A DNA stretch of 64,000 nucleotides from Zeimonas sp046347945 (GCA_046347945.1 JAXMFB010000011.1:62001-126000); one strand, 5' to 3'; shown: positions 1 to 8,513, numbered from the stretch's first letter. Notes: generated from the sequence alone by a model not told the origin. Made by a program: numbers and translations.

Positions 1-533
1 CGACGCGCGAGCGGGTGGTTGGGCGCCATCACTGCCAGCAGTGGAACGTGAAGATGCAGCACCGAACGCAGCTCGTCGCTCGGGCGCAGATTGAAGACCA
101 GTCCGATGTCGGTTTCTCCGCTGGCGACACCAGTCACGATGGCGCTGGCTGCAGTAATGCGCAGCGAGAACGTAATGTCGGGATGTTCGTCCTGGAACTG
201 CGCGATGGCCGGCGCGAGGAAGTCCGATGCGTATCCTTCGACGGACATCAGGTCTACGTGGCCACGCAGCAGGTTCTGCAGCGCATCGAGTTCCGATCGC
301 ATCCGTTCGACGCCGTTGAGCACGTCCCGGACGTGATTCAGGTAGATCTTCCCGGCGGGCGTAAGTGCCATGCCACGAGCGCGGCGTTCGAACAACTCGA
401 CGCCGAGCTCCTCCTCGAGCCGATGAAGCTCTCGGCTCAGTGCCGACGGCGTGACGAACAGGCGATTGGCAGCTGCCCGGATGGACCCGGTGCGCGCGAC
501 CTCCTGGAATCGGACTAGCGTGGTGTTGGACAT
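1..533 (-). CDS. LysR-family transcriptional regulator (3' part missing at window edge)
   Basis: DNA-binding regulator of the LysR type. The visible 177 residues begin with the winged helix-turn-helix (about residues 1-60, including FQEVARTGSIRAAANRLF and ELGVELFERR) and run into the first effector-binding subdomain. The reading frame is open to base 1, so the C-terminal part lies outside the window. The ATG at 533 is chosen because the helix-turn-helix starts a few residues later at the usual LysR spacing. It is divergent from the RidA-Bug-SDR genes, the classic arrangement for a LysR activator of a catabolic operon. The effector cannot be deduced. Confidence 0.93.
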   Translation of the reverse strand, partial: MSNTTLVRFQEVARTGSIRAAANRLFVTPSALSRELHRLEEELGVELFERRARGMALTPAGKIYLNHVRDVLNGVERMRSELDALQNLLRGHVDLMSVEGYASDFLAPAIAQFQDEHPDITFSLRITAASAIVTGVASGETDIGLVFNLRPSDELRSVLHLHVPLLAVMAPNHPLAR

Positions 534-551
534 CACGCATTCTCGCTGGAC

Positions 552-568
552 GTTGCGCGGTGCGCAAC
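552..568. promoter_or_regulatory. Inverted repeat, candidate LysR operator (T-N11-A)
   Basis: GTTGCGC-GGT-GCGCAAC is a perfect 7-bp inverted repeat containing a T-N11-A core, the usual LysR recognition pattern. It lies between the divergent LysR and ridA-like genes. A half-copy (TTGCGCA) recurs at 631-637, just upstream of the RidA start, as in recognition-site/activation-site pairs. Confidence 0.55.
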
Positions 569-650
569 ACTCCGTTCGAAACTAATCGTTTGATGCATTC
601 GTTCAACTGCTGCACATTGAGGCCTGATCGTTGCGCACAGGGGGCGTCAG

Positions 651-1040
651 ATGGCCAAGAAAGTGATCTACAGCCCGAGAGTGACACGCACGAAGGCGCC
701 TCACGCGCATGCGGTCAGGACCGGGAACCTGGTCTTCGTTTCAGGTTGCCCGGCCTACTTCGGCGACATGCAGCTGGCGAAGGGTGACTTCGCCGCACAG
801 ATGCGCCAGTGCATGACGAACGTGAAGAACATTCTCGAGGATGCAGGCTCGTCGCTGGAGCATGTGGTCAAGGTCAACGTGTTCCTCGATCGTCGCGCCG
901 ACTTCGATGAGATGAACGAGATCTATCGCGAGTTCTTCGGCAGCGATCCGGACACGTGGCCGGCACGAACCACAGTCGAGGCTCGGCTGCCACGCAAGGA
1001 CTTCCTGCTGGAGATCGAATGCGTCGCTGAGGTGGAGTGA
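651..1040 (+). CDS. RidA-family protein (enamine/imine deaminase type)
   Basis: 129-residue RidA/YjgF/UK114 protein. Family members form trimers that hydrolyse reactive enamine/imine intermediates released by PLP or flavin enzymes; some have other roles. The signature is present: SGCPAYFGD near residue 31, the conserved active-site arginine in PARTTVEA (R106) and the C-terminal EIECVA. The ATG follows a purine-rich stretch (cacaggggg). It is the first gene of a tight operon (4 bases to the next start) with a second RidA paralogue, a Bug binding protein and an SDR. This suggests detoxification or hydrolysis in the breakdown of a nitrogen-containing substrate, which is inference. Confidence 0.9.
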   Translation: MAKKVIYSPRVTRTKAPHAHAVRTGNLVFVSGCPAYFGDMQLAKGDFAAQMRQCMTNVKNILEDAGSSLEHVVKVNVFLDRRADFDEMNEIYREFFGSDPDTWPARTTVEARLPRKDFLLEIECVAEVE

Positions 1041-1044
1041 TCCC

Positions 1045-1524
1045 GTGGGCCGGATCGACACCCGCCTGGCCGAACTGGGGATCGTTCTCCCGGATGCGCC
1101 TGTCATAAAGGCCAACCCTGGGCTGGTACCGGGCGTGGCCGTAGGCAATCTCTTCTTCTGTCAGGGCGCGCTCGGCCACACCAACGGTGCGTTTCCCTAT
1201 CTCGGCAAAGTCGGCGACAAGGTGTCCGAGCAGCAGGCCTACGAGTCGGCGCGGCTTTGCGCGATCAACCATCTGGCGCAGGCCAAGGCCGTCCTCGGCG
1301 ATCTCGACCGGATCGTACGGGTGGTGCAATTGCTGGTCTACGTTAATGGCGCGCCGGGCTTTGAACGCGCGCCGTACGTTTCCAACGGCGCATCGAATCT
1401 GTTCATGGAAGTCTTTGGCCCCGAGCGCGCGGCAATGGCGCGCGCCAGCCTGAGCGTGCCGGATCTCGTCTACACGGCGCCCGTGGAAACCGTCTGCACG
1501 TTCGAGATCCGGTCCGAGACGTAA
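1045..1524 (+). CDS. Second RidA-family protein, YjgF/chorismate-mutase-like branch
   Basis: 159-residue RidA-superfamily protein with a GTG start at 1045; GGTGGAG in the upstream gene's last codons serves as ribosome-binding site. It resembles the longer YjgF branch: N-terminal LAELGI, central NLFFCQGALG, and C-terminal PVETVCTFEI. An arginine (MARASLSV) sits near the position of the RidA active-site arginine. It differs clearly from its upstream neighbour, so the pair is not a recent tandem duplication. Two distinct Rid proteins in one operon point to a pathway that makes imine intermediates, or to amide/imine hydrolysis as a pathway step. The substrate is not inferable. Confidence 0.85.
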   Translation: MGRIDTRLAELGIVLPDAPVIKANPGLVPGVAVGNLFFCQGALGHTNGAFPYLGKVGDKVSEQQAYESARLCAINHLAQAKAVLGDLDRIVRVVQLLVYVNGAPGFERAPYVSNGASNLFMEVFGPERAAMARASLSVPDLVYTAPVETVCTFEIRSET

Positions 1525-1542
1525 CCCGACGGAGTGAGCACC

Positions 1543-2514
1543 ATGCAGCGACGTCATTTCCTGGGGGCTCTTGGACTCGGTACGCTCGCGCGTGCCGTGC
1601 CCGCCCTGGCCGACGATTATCCATCACGAACGATCACGCTGGTAAGTCCTTGGGCCCCGGGGGGAACGAACGACCTGCTGTGCCGCATTCTGGCGCGCGA
1701 GGCTGGCAAGATTCTCGGCCAGCCGGTCGTCGTGGAGAACCGGCCGGGCGCTGGCGGGGCCATCGGCACCACCGCAGTGGCGCGGGCCAGACCCGACGGT
1801 TACACGCTGACGCTGGGTAGTACGCCCGGCTATGCAACCGCACCAGCCCTGTACTCGAAGCTGCCCTACGATCCTCAGCGCGACTTCGTGCCGGTGATCG
1901 GTGTTGCGACGGTTCCCAATGTACTGGTCGTGAACCCTTCGCTGCCCGTGTCGAACCTGCGGGAACTGATTGCCTACGTCTCGGAGCGCCCCGGAAGACT
2001 GAGCTATAGCTCGGTCGGCCCCGGGTCGACGCAGCACTTGTGCGCCAAGCTGTTCGAGAAGATGACTGGCACCCAGATGATTCACGTGCCCTACAAGGGA
2101 ACGGCGCCGGCAATGCAGGACTTGATGGCAGGCGTCATCACCCTGGCGTTTGAAAACATGCCACCGCTGTTGCCGCAGATCCGGCACGGCGGCCTGAAGG
2201 CGCTGAATGTGACCTCGGCCAAACGGGTGAGCCAACTGCCCGACGTCCCCACCATGTCGGAGTCGGGGCTCGCGGACTTCACTTCGACGGTCTGGTATGC
2301 GGTGTTTGCCCCAGCCGGGGTGCCGGAGCGCATCATCGCGCGTCTGCAAGACGCATTCATGGCGGCATTGCGCGCGCCCGAATCGGCGGCGCAGCTTGCG
2401 GGCCTCGGTCTGACCACGCTGGCGACCGATGCGGAAGGAACGCGCGCCCTCGTACAGGCAGACGCGGCAAGGTGGGGCGAGATCATCCGGTCCGCCGGGA
2501 TCAAGGCGGAATGA
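1543..2514 (+). CDS. Bug-family tripartite tricarboxylate transporter substrate-binding protein
   Basis: Periplasmic solute-binding protein of the Bug/TctC family, expanded in Burkholderiales and usually binding carboxylates or amides. The start is placed at ATG 1543, not the upstream GTG 1534, because GGAGTG at 1531-1536 then acts as ribosome-binding site and the protein begins with a Tat-like signal (QRRHFLGALGLGTL, cleavage near ALA-DDYPS). Family landmarks are the PWAPGGTND loop, VENRPGAGG and GYTLTLG. The mature protein has about 300 residues, normal for Bug proteins. No TctA/TctB membrane genes are adjacent, as is common for orphan Bug genes. Its operon partners suggest uptake or sensing of the compound degraded here. 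Confidence 0.92.
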   Translation: MQRRHFLGALGLGTLARAVPALADDYPSRTITLVSPWAPGGTNDLLCRILAREAGKILGQPVVVENRPGAGGAIGTTAVARARPDGYTLTLGSTPGYATAPALYSKLPYDPQRDFVPVIGVATVPNVLVVNPSLPVSNLRELIAYVSERPGRLSYSSVGPGSTQHLCAKLFEKMTGTQMIHVPYKGTAPAMQDLMAGVITLAFENMPPLLPQIRHGGLKALNVTSAKRVSQLPDVPTMSESGLADFTSTVWYAVFAPAGVPERIIARLQDAFMAALRAPESAAQLAGLGLTTLATDAEGTRALVQADAARWGEIIRSAGIKAE

Positions 2515-2534
2515 GGCGGATCCGGGCTTAAGGC

Positions 2535-3311
2535 ATGGATGGATCGAGCACCGGTCCGGTGGGGCCGCTCGTAGGACGTGTCGCGCTCGTCACCGGGGCG
2601 GGCAAGGGCCTGGGCCGCGCAATCGCCCAAGGTATGGCCGCGGCGGGCGCGAACGTGGCACTCGTCGCGCGTACGCGCGTGGACCTCGAGGCCGCGGCCC
2701 GCGAGATCGAGGGCTGTGGCGCGCGCGCACTGGTGGCGCCGGCCGATGTCACGGACAGGGCACAGATCGATGCAGCGGTCGCGAGGACTGTCCTGGCCTT
2801 CGGGCGCATCGACATCCTCGTCAATGCCGCGGGCGGCAGCCTGCGCAAGCCGACGTTGGAGATCAGCGATGAGGAGTGGGATGGCGTCGTCGCCGCCAAC
2901 CTTTCGTCGACCTTCAAGGTCTGCCGCGCGGTGGGGAAGCTCATGGTCGCGCAGCGCGCAGGCGCGATCATCAACATCGCTTCTACTGCCGGTCTGCGCG
3001 GCCGCGCGGCGAACGCGCCTTATTCCGCTGCCAAGGCGGCCGTGATCAACTTCTCGAGGGCGATCGCGATGGAGTGGGCGGCCGACGGCGTGCGTGTCAA
3101 TGTGCTGGCGCCGGGGCGCTTTCTCACTCCGCTGACCGAGGCCGAGATGTCCGCGCCCGAGAAGTACGCCGCCTTCGTTCGCAACGTGCCACTGGGTCGC
3201 ATCGGTCGGCCGGAGGAAATCAAGGAGATCGCCGTCTGGCTGGCTGGCGACGCCTCCGCCTACGTGACCGGCAGCGTCATCACGATCGACGGCGGGCAGA
3301 CGCTCGCTTGA
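2535..3311 (+). CDS. SDR-family NAD(P)-dependent oxidoreductase
   Basis: 258-residue classical short-chain dehydrogenase/reductase. The cofactor-binding TGAGKGLG motif is at about residues 21-28, NAAG follows beta-4, the catalytic Ser is in IASTAG, and the Tyr/Lys pair is in YSAAK; the C-terminal region (GSVITIDGGQTLA) is typical of the FabG-like group. It would oxidise an alcohol or reduce a ketone of an unknown substrate. It is the last of four same-strand genes and starts 20 bases after the Bug gene stop. The next gene is convergent. FabG in fatty-acid synthesis is unlikely because no fab genes are nearby. Confidence 0.92.
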   Translation: MDGSSTGPVGPLVGRVALVTGAGKGLGRAIAQGMAAAGANVALVARTRVDLEAAAREIEGCGARALVAPADVTDRAQIDAAVARTVLAFGRIDILVNAAGGSLRKPTLEISDEEWDGVVAANLSSTFKVCRAVGKLMVAQRAGAIINIASTAGLRGRAANAPYSAAKAAVINFSRAIAMEWAADGVRVNVLAPGRFLTPLTEAEMSAPEKYAAFVRNVPLGRIGRPEEIKEIAVWLAGDASAYVTGSVITIDGGQTLA

Positions 3312-3341
3312 GCCGGGTACCGCCGGAACGCGGGATCGCGC

Positions 3342-4628
3342 TCAGGCCCCGCCGAGCCGCCGGCGGATCCCGGCGCGGATATGGCGCACGCCGAGCGCGA
3401 CCGCGATCGCGATCGGCACGATCGACAGGCCGGTGGCCAGCTCGGGGTCGACCGGCCAGCCGATCGACTTCATCGCCTTGAACAGGTAGCCGGCGATGCC
3501 CGCCCCGTAGTAGGTGATCGCCGCCACCGACAGGCCCTCGACCGTCTGCTGCAGGTGCAGTTGCAGCTTCGCGCGGCGGTTCATCGCCGCGAGCAGCTCC
3601 TGGTTGTGCCGCTCGCGTTCGATCTCGACGCGGGTGCGCAGCAGCGCGCTGGCGCGTGCGATGCGTTCGGCGATGGTCTCGATGCGACGGCCCACGCTCT
3701 CGCAGAACGCCATCGCCGGGTCGAAGCGGCGCTCGAGGAATGCGGTGAGCGTCTGCAGCCCCGGCAGGCGCTGCTGGCGCAGTTCGGCGCCACGCTGGCG
3801 CACCAGCGCGTGATAGGCGTGCGCGGCGCCGAAGCGAAAGCCCACCGAGGCCGCGATCCGCTCCACCGTGCCGGCCAGCCGGCTGATCTCGCGCAGCAGC
3901 TCGGGCTCCTCCTGAACCGGCGCCGACTCCAGCCTGGCGACCAGCGTCCCGAGCGAGGCCTCGACGCCGTCGAGCTCGGCCGCGTTCGCGCGTGCGAGCG
4001 GGAACGCCAGCATTGCCATCATCCGGTAGACCTCGACCTCGATCAGGCGCTGCACGACGCGGCCGGCGTAGTGGGCGCTGAGCGAGCGATCGAGCACGAG
4101 GATGCGAGTGAAGCCGCGCGCGTCGACGCGGAAGTCGGTGAAGGCGCAGGCGGCGCCGTCGGCGATCGACGCGCCGCTCAACTCGCCGCCGCCGAAGGCC
4201 GCCGCGGCGCCGGACGGATCGTCGGGCATCTCGCGCGCCGGCAGCAGCGAGACGTGGACTGCAGCGATCAGCGAGCCCGGCAGCGTGTCGAGCCAGCCCT
4301 GCGGCAGCGCGTCGATGGCGGGCAGCGCGAACGGGGCACGCGGATCGCCGCCGTCGCAGTAGACGGTGTAGTCGTCGAACTCGCCGTGGCGCTCGCGCTT
4401 GAGCCGGAACACGCCGAAGTCGGCGAAGAAGTGGCCGTCGCGCGAGGCGGGGGCGGCGACGCCCGAGAGCTTGCACAGGCGCGCCAGCGGATCGGGCTCG
4501 GCCTCGTGCGCCCCGCGCGCCGGGCGCAGCAACGCGATGTGCGACACTCGCTGCGGCGTGGCTACCGGCTGGCGAGGCCTCGCATGGATTTCGTTCTGCA
4601 GCGCGTCGCGGTCGGGATGGATGATCAT
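3342..4628 (-). CDS. DUF3422 membrane-anchored protein
   Basis: 428-residue protein of the DUF3422/COG4949 family (uncharacterised membrane-anchored proteins common in alpha- and betaproteobacteria). The start ATG at 4628 gives the family-typical N-terminus MIIHPDRDALQNEIHARP. A long, largely helical middle (about residues 180-340) is followed by two hydrophobic segments near the C-terminus (around GLSVAAITYYGAGIAGYLF and the following LSIVPIAIAVALGV), which fits anchoring in the inner membrane. The biochemical function is unknown. It is transcribed away from the thioesterase gene on the opposite strand and converges with the SDR gene. Confidence 0.88.
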   Translation of the reverse strand: MIIHPDRDALQNEIHARPRQPVATPQRVSHIALLRPARGAHEAEPDPLARLCKLSGVAAPASRDGHFFADFGVFRLKRERHGEFDDYTVYCDGGDPRAPFALPAIDALPQGWLDTLPGSLIAAVHVSLLPAREMPDDPSGAAAAFGGGELSGASIADGAACAFTDFRVDARGFTRILVLDRSLSAHYAGRVVQRLIEVEVYRMMAMLAFPLARANAAELDGVEASLGTLVARLESAPVQEEPELLREISRLAGTVERIAASVGFRFGAAHAYHALVRQRGAELRQQRLPGLQTLTAFLERRFDPAMAFCESVGRRIETIAERIARASALLRTRVEIERERHNQELLAAMNRRAKLQLHLQQTVEGLSVAAITYYGAGIAGYLFKAMKSIGWPVDPELATGLSIVPIAIAVALGVRHIRAGIRRRLGGA

Positions 4629-4691
4629 GACGGTGTGATGCCGATTCGGGCCGGCCTGCCGCAGGCGTCGATCGATGAGCGAGGAAAACGA

Positions 4692-5111
4692 GTGAGCGAG
4701 CGCATCCTGGTCTTCGAACTGGAAATGCCGATCCGCTGGGGCGACATGGACGCGATGGGCCACGTGAATAATACGGTCTATTTCCGCTACATGGAGCAGC
4801 TGCGCATCAGCTGGTTCGACTCGCTCGGCTTTCGTCCCGACCCGGCGGGCGAAGGGCCGCTGGTCATCAACGCGAGCTGCACGTTCCTGCGCGAGCTGCA
4901 GTATCCGGGCACGGTGCTGGCGCGGCAGTACGTGGGCGAGATGGGGCGCTCGAGCTTCGAGACCTACATCGACATGCTGCGCACCGACGATCCGGGGACG
5001 GTCTATGCGCACGGCTCGGCGAAGGTGGTCTGGGTCGATTACCCGAAGCGCAAGTCGGCGCCGTTGCCTGCGTTTGCCCGCGAGGCAGTGACGACGCCGC
5101 GACTGCGCTAG
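4692..5111 (+). CDS. Acyl-CoA thioesterase, 4HBT hot-dog fold (YbgC/FadM type)
   Basis: 139-residue hot-dog-fold thioesterase. The 4HBT motif is WGDMDAMGHVNNTVYFRYME near the N-terminus, with the catalytic aspartate in the GDMD segment. The GTG at 4692 is chosen because GAGG lies about 7 bases upstream; an in-frame ATG at 4638 would add 18 unconserved residues. It likely hydrolyses short- to medium-chain acyl-CoA in the cytoplasm. It sits beside CoA-transferase and, further on, acyl-CoA synthetase genes, but on its own transcript. The specific acyl substrate is unknown. Confidence 0.88.
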   Translation: MSERILVFELEMPIRWGDMDAMGHVNNTVYFRYMEQLRISWFDSLGFRPDPAGEGPLVINASCTFLRELQYPGTVLARQYVGEMGRSSFETYIDMLRTDDPGTVYAHGSAKVVWVDYPKRKSAPLPAFAREAVTTPRLR

Positions 5112-5235
5112 GCGGCGCACCCGTTCGAGTGGATGGCGCGTCGCGGCAGGCGACGGCGGGCCGCGTTGGCGGGGCGGCAGGCGCCGGGCGGCGTTGGGGG
5201 GCCGGGCGCGAGGGCCCGGGCGCGCCGCGCGCAGG

Positions 5236-5889
5236 CTACTGCACGGCGGACACGTCGACCGGGCAGCCGGTTCGGGCGACGACCTCTTCCTTCGTGACGC
5301 CGGGTGCGAGCTCGCGCAGCTTCAGGCCCTTGGGCGTCACGTCGAGGACGCCGAGGTCGGTGATGATCAGGTCGACGACGCCGACGCCGGTGAGCGGCAG
5401 CGTGCAGGCCGGGAGGATCTTCTGTTCCTCGCTGCCGTCCTTCTTCTTCGCGGTGTGCTCCATCAGCACGATGACGCGGCCGACACCGGCGACGAGGTCC
5501 ATCGCGCCGCCCATTCCCTTGACCATCTTGCCGGGGATCATCCAGTTGGCGAGGTCGCCTTTCTCGCTGACCTGCATCGCGCCGAGGATCGCGAGGTTGA
5601 TCTTGCCGCCGCGGATCATCGCGAACGAGTCGGCCGACGAGAAGATCGACGAGCCGGGCAGCGTCGTCACCGTCTGCTTGCCGGCGTTGATCAGGTCGGC
5701 GTCGACTTCGTCCTCGGTGGGGAAGGGGCCGATGCCGAGCAGCCCGTTCTCGGACTGCAGCCACACCTCCATGTCGGCCGGCACGTGGTTGGCCACCAGC
5801 GTCGGCAGGCCGATGCCGAGGTTCACGTAGAAGCCGTCGCGCAGCTCGCGCGCCGCGCGCGCGGCCATCTGGTCACGGGTCCAGGGCAT
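5236..5889 (-). CDS. 3-oxoacid CoA-transferase, subunit B
   Basis: 217-residue beta subunit of a class I CoA-transferase (ScoB/AtoA/PcaJ group), which moves CoA between succinyl-CoA or acetyl-CoA and a 3-oxoacid. The catalytic glutamate is E47 in the QSENGLLG motif. Glycine-rich MVKGMGGAMDL and the ending GCPVDVSAV are typical. It lies 11 bases downstream of subunit A on the same strand, so the two form an operon. Assignment among acetoacetate, 3-oxoadipate and succinyl-CoA:3-ketoacid transferases cannot be settled here; no beta-ketoadipate genes are nearby, which favours ketone-body/PHB metabolism. Confidence 0.93.
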   Translation of the reverse strand: MPWTRDQMAARAARELRDGFYVNLGIGLPTLVANHVPADMEVWLQSENGLLGIGPFPTEDEVDADLINAGKQTVTTLPGSSIFSSADSFAMIRGGKINLAILGAMQVSEKGDLANWMIPGKMVKGMGGAMDLVAGVGRVIVLMEHTAKKKDGSEEQKILPACTLPLTGVGVVDLIITDLGVLDVTPKGLKLRELAPGVTKEEVVARTGCPVDVSAVQ

Positions 5890-5900
5890 GTCGGTTCTCC

Positions 5901-6602
5901 TTATCGCGCCGGCCGCGTCGTGCGCTGCTCGATGCGCTTTTCGGGCGTCGGGTTGTGCACGATCCGGTGCACGTAGATGCCCGGCAGGTGGATCTGGTCG
6001 GGGTCGATCTCGCCGGTGGGCACGATGACCTCGACCTCGACGACCGTGATGCGGCCCGCCATCGCGACGTTGGGATTGAAGTTGCGCGCGGTGCGGCGGA
6101 ACACCAGGTTGCCGGCGCGGTCGGCCATCCAGGCCTTGACCAGCGAGACGTCGGGTACCAGCGAGCGCTCCATCACGTAGGTCTGGCCGTCGAACTCGCG
6201 CAGCTCCTTGCCTTCGGCGACGATGGTGCCCACGCCGGTGCGCGTGAAGAAGGCGGGGATGCCCGCGCCGCCGGCGCGCAGCTTCTCGGCGAGCGTGCCC
6301 TGCGGCGTGAACTCCAGCTCGAGCTCGCCCGACAGGTACTGGCGCTCGAACTCCTTGTTCTCGCCGACGTACGAGGCGATCATCTTGCGCACCTGGCGCG
6401 TCTCGAGCAGCTGGCCCAGGCCGAAGCCGTCGACCCCCGCGTTGTTCGAGATGCAGGTCAGGTTCTTCACGCCCGAGTCGCGCAGCGCCGCGATCAGCGC
6501 CTCGGGGATGCCGCACAGGCCGAAACCGCCGACCGCGATCGTCTGGCCGTCGGCGACGACGCCCGCCAGGGCGGCAGCGGCGCTCGGGAATACCTTGCTC
6601 AT
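5901..6602 (-). CDS. 3-oxoacid CoA-transferase, subunit A
   Basis: 233-residue alpha subunit of the class I CoA-transferase pair. The family's glycine-rich CoA-binding loop is visible as VGGFGLCGIPE (about residues 25-35), followed by SNNAG and the conserved GTLAEKLRAGGAGIPAFFTR region. The start ATG at 6602 gives the usual MSKVF N-terminus. Together with the downstream subunit B it makes the functional enzyme. The upstream region is shared with the divergent cation transporter gene. Confidence 0.93.
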   Translation of the reverse strand: MSKVFPSAAAALAGVVADGQTIAVGGFGLCGIPEALIAALRDSGVKNLTCISNNAGVDGFGLGQLLETRQVRKMIASYVGENKEFERQYLSGELELEFTPQGTLAEKLRAGGAGIPAFFTRTGVGTIVAEGKELREFDGQTYVMERSLVPDVSLVKAWMADRAGNLVFRRTARNFNPNVAMAGRITVVEVEVIVPTGEIDPDQIHLPGIYVHRIVHNPTPEKRIEQRTTRPAR

Positions 6603-6653
6603 CGATGTCCTCGTCTGGATCGTTCGCGCTCCGGCAGCGATTATAAGGCCCGC

Positions 6654-6659
6654 TACAAT
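6654..6659 (+). promoter_or_regulatory. Probable -10 box (TACAAT) for the transporter-kinase fusion
   Basis: TACAAT in the 130-base divergent spacer matches five of six positions of the sigma-70 -10 hexamer and faces the cation transporter gene. No convincing -35 was found. Confidence 0.4.
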
Positions 6660-6732
6660 CGGCCGACGGCGCCGGCTCGCACGACGCGGCCGGTTCCGCA
6701 ACCCGATGCAGGTTTCGCGACCCCGACCCACG

Positions 6733-8451
6733 ATGACCGATCCGCACGCGGCGCGAGCCGCCCAGGCCCATCCGGCGCACGCCTGCGACGACCACGGACA
6801 GACGGCGCAGGCCCGCGACGGACGCGGGAATCCCGCGCATGGCCACGACGATCACGGGCACCCGCACCACCGCGTTCACGCGCCGTCGTCGTCGCTCGGC
6901 TGGTCGGTGCTGATCGTCCTCGGGTTCGGCGTGCTCGAGATCGTGGTCGGCATGGTGAGCGGGTCGCTGGCGCTCGCCTCGGACGGCGTTCACATGCTGA
7001 CCGACGCGGCGGCGCTCGGCCTCGCGTGGGGGGCGCAGTGGGTGTCGCGGCGCAAGCCGGCGCCCGCGATGAGCTTCGGCTACGGCCGCATCGAGCCGCT
7101 GGCGGCGCTGGTCAACGGATTGTTCTACCTCGGCGTGCTCGGCTTCATCGTCCACGAAGCGATCGGGCGCATGCGCGCGCCGCCGCCGATCGACCCGTCG
7201 GTGGCGCTGCCCGTCGCGGTGGTCGGCCTGCTGGTGAACGCGGCGGTGTGGCGGCTGCTGCACGGCGATCGCCACGAGCTGAACACGCGCGGCGCCCTGC
7301 TGCACGTGATCGGCGATTTCGCCGGCTCGCTGATCGCGATCGTGGCGCTGGCCACGGTCTGGCTGAGCGGCTGGACGGTGGTCGACCCGATCCTGACGCT
7401 GGCGATCTCGGCGCTTCTGCTCACATCGACGGTTCGCCTGCTGCGCGAGAGCGGCCGCGTGCTGATGAACGCGGCGCCGTACGGTGTCGACCCGGTAGCC
7501 GTCGAGGCGTCGCTGCGCAGGCCGGAGGGCGTCGATTCGGTGCATGATCTGCACCTGTGGTCGCTCGGGGACGGGCGCCCGGCACTGGCCGCGCACCTGG
7601 CGATCGACGACATCGCGCACTGGCCGCGCATCCTCGAGGAGCTGAGGCGGACGATGGACGAGCGACACGGGATCCGGCACCTGACCCTGCAACCCGAGGC
7701 GGCCCTCGACGCGGCGCTCGAGCGGCTGCGCGAGGTCGAGGCCGAACGCGACCTGCAGCGCGACATGGCGCTGCGCTTCGAGCGCGAGCTCGAGGCGCAG
7801 CGACGCGAGCTGAGCGGCGCGGTGCAGCGCGAACTCGGCGAGCCGCTCGCGGGGCTGCGCTCGATGGCCGAGACGCTCGAGGCGCGGCTGGCGCCGCGCG
7901 AGCCCTCGCTGTCGGAGCTGGCGAGGCTCATCCGCCGCAGCGCCGAGTCGATGGCGTCGTCGATCCGCGCGCTGGTGGCGCGGGTGCGCAGCGACGAGAT
8001 GCAGGGCGAGTCGCTGCCCGACGGCCTTCGTGCGCTGGTGGCCGACTGGCGGCTGCGCCATCCGGGCGTGCGGATCGAGCTGCTGCTCGAGCCGGCCGAC
8101 GACCGCCGATTCGGCCTGGGCGCGCCCGGCGTCGAGGCGCTCGCCTGGCGGATCGCCGACCACGCGCTGGAGCGGGCGCTGCGCGACGGCGAAGCGGCCA
8201 TCGTGATCGTGTCGGCGATCCGCGAGGACGGCGAGTTGCGGCTGCAGGTCAGCGACGATGGCCGGCCCTGGTCGCCGGCCGGGGATCCTGGGCCGGCGCG
8301 CGAGGCGTTCGAGGAACTCGCCGAGCGTGCGGCGGCGTGCGGCGGGGGCTGCGCGATCGCCCCCGGCGAAGCCGGCGGCGCGGAGGTCCGCGCCCGGCTG
8401 CCGTGGCCCAGCCGGGGTGCGGAGCACGGCGGCGAACAGGCCGGAGAATAG
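6733..8451 (+). CDS. Cation diffusion facilitator fused to a degenerate histidine-kinase-like region
   Basis: 572-residue protein with two parts. Residues 1-50 are His/Asp rich (GHDDHGHPHH). Residues 54-240 are a six-helix cation-diffusion facilitator with both halves of the metal site A intact (H87-x3-D91 and H191-x3-D195), predicting Zn2+/H+ exchange at the inner membrane; residues 245-322 are the cytoplasmic CDF domain. Residues 323-572 are not part of any normal CDF: a coiled coil and two-helix segment (QRELGEPLAGL) is followed by a fold like a NarX-type HATPase (VSDDGRPW at 506-513, GGGCAIAPGEAGGAEVRARLPW at the end). The phospho-His and the N-box Asn are not seen, so kinase activity is doubtful. 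The start could instead be ATG 6706. Confidence 0.85.
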   Translation: MTDPHAARAAQAHPAHACDDHGQTAQARDGRGNPAHGHDDHGHPHHRVHAPSSSLGWSVLIVLGFGVLEIVVGMVSGSLALASDGVHMLTDAAALGLAWGAQWVSRRKPAPAMSFGYGRIEPLAALVNGLFYLGVLGFIVHEAIGRMRAPPPIDPSVALPVAVVGLLVNAAVWRLLHGDRHELNTRGALLHVIGDFAGSLIAIVALATVWLSGWTVVDPILTLAISALLLTSTVRLLRESGRVLMNAAPYGVDPVAVEASLRRPEGVDSVHDLHLWSLGDGRPALAAHLAIDDIAHWPRILEELRRTMDERHGIRHLTLQPEAALDAALERLREVEAERDLQRDMALRFERELEAQRRELSGAVQRELGEPLAGLRSMAETLEARLAPREPSLSELARLIRRSAESMASSIRALVARVRSDEMQGESLPDGLRALVADWRLRHPGVRIELLLEPADDRRFGLGAPGVEALAWRIADHALERALRDGEAAIVIVSAIREDGELRLQVSDDGRPWSPAGDPGPAREAFEELAERAAACGGGCAIAPGEAGGAEVRARLPWPSRGAEHGGEQAGE

Positions 8452-8489
8452 GCAGCAGAAAGGGCAGCAGAAAGGGCAGCAGGGAGGGC
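8451..8489. repeat. 12-bp tandem repeat before pyrG
   Basis: The unit GGCAGCAGAAAG occurs twice exactly and a third time with changes. It starts at the last base of the transporter stop codon and ends about 45 bases before the pyrG -10 box. No function is evident. Confidence 0.7.
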
Positions 8490-8513
8490 AGCCGGATCGG
8501 CTGCACAATGGGC

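Noticed and set aside
1534..1536. GTG as start of the Bug-family gene
   Set aside because: It overlaps the ribosome-binding site of ATG 1543, which directly precedes the Tat-like signal peptide.
5236..8508. A 1090-codon open frame on the minus strand
   Set aside because: Only its last 217 codons are the CoA-transferase B gene. The rest is antisense to the transporter fusion and is an Arg/Asp-rich artefact of GC bias.
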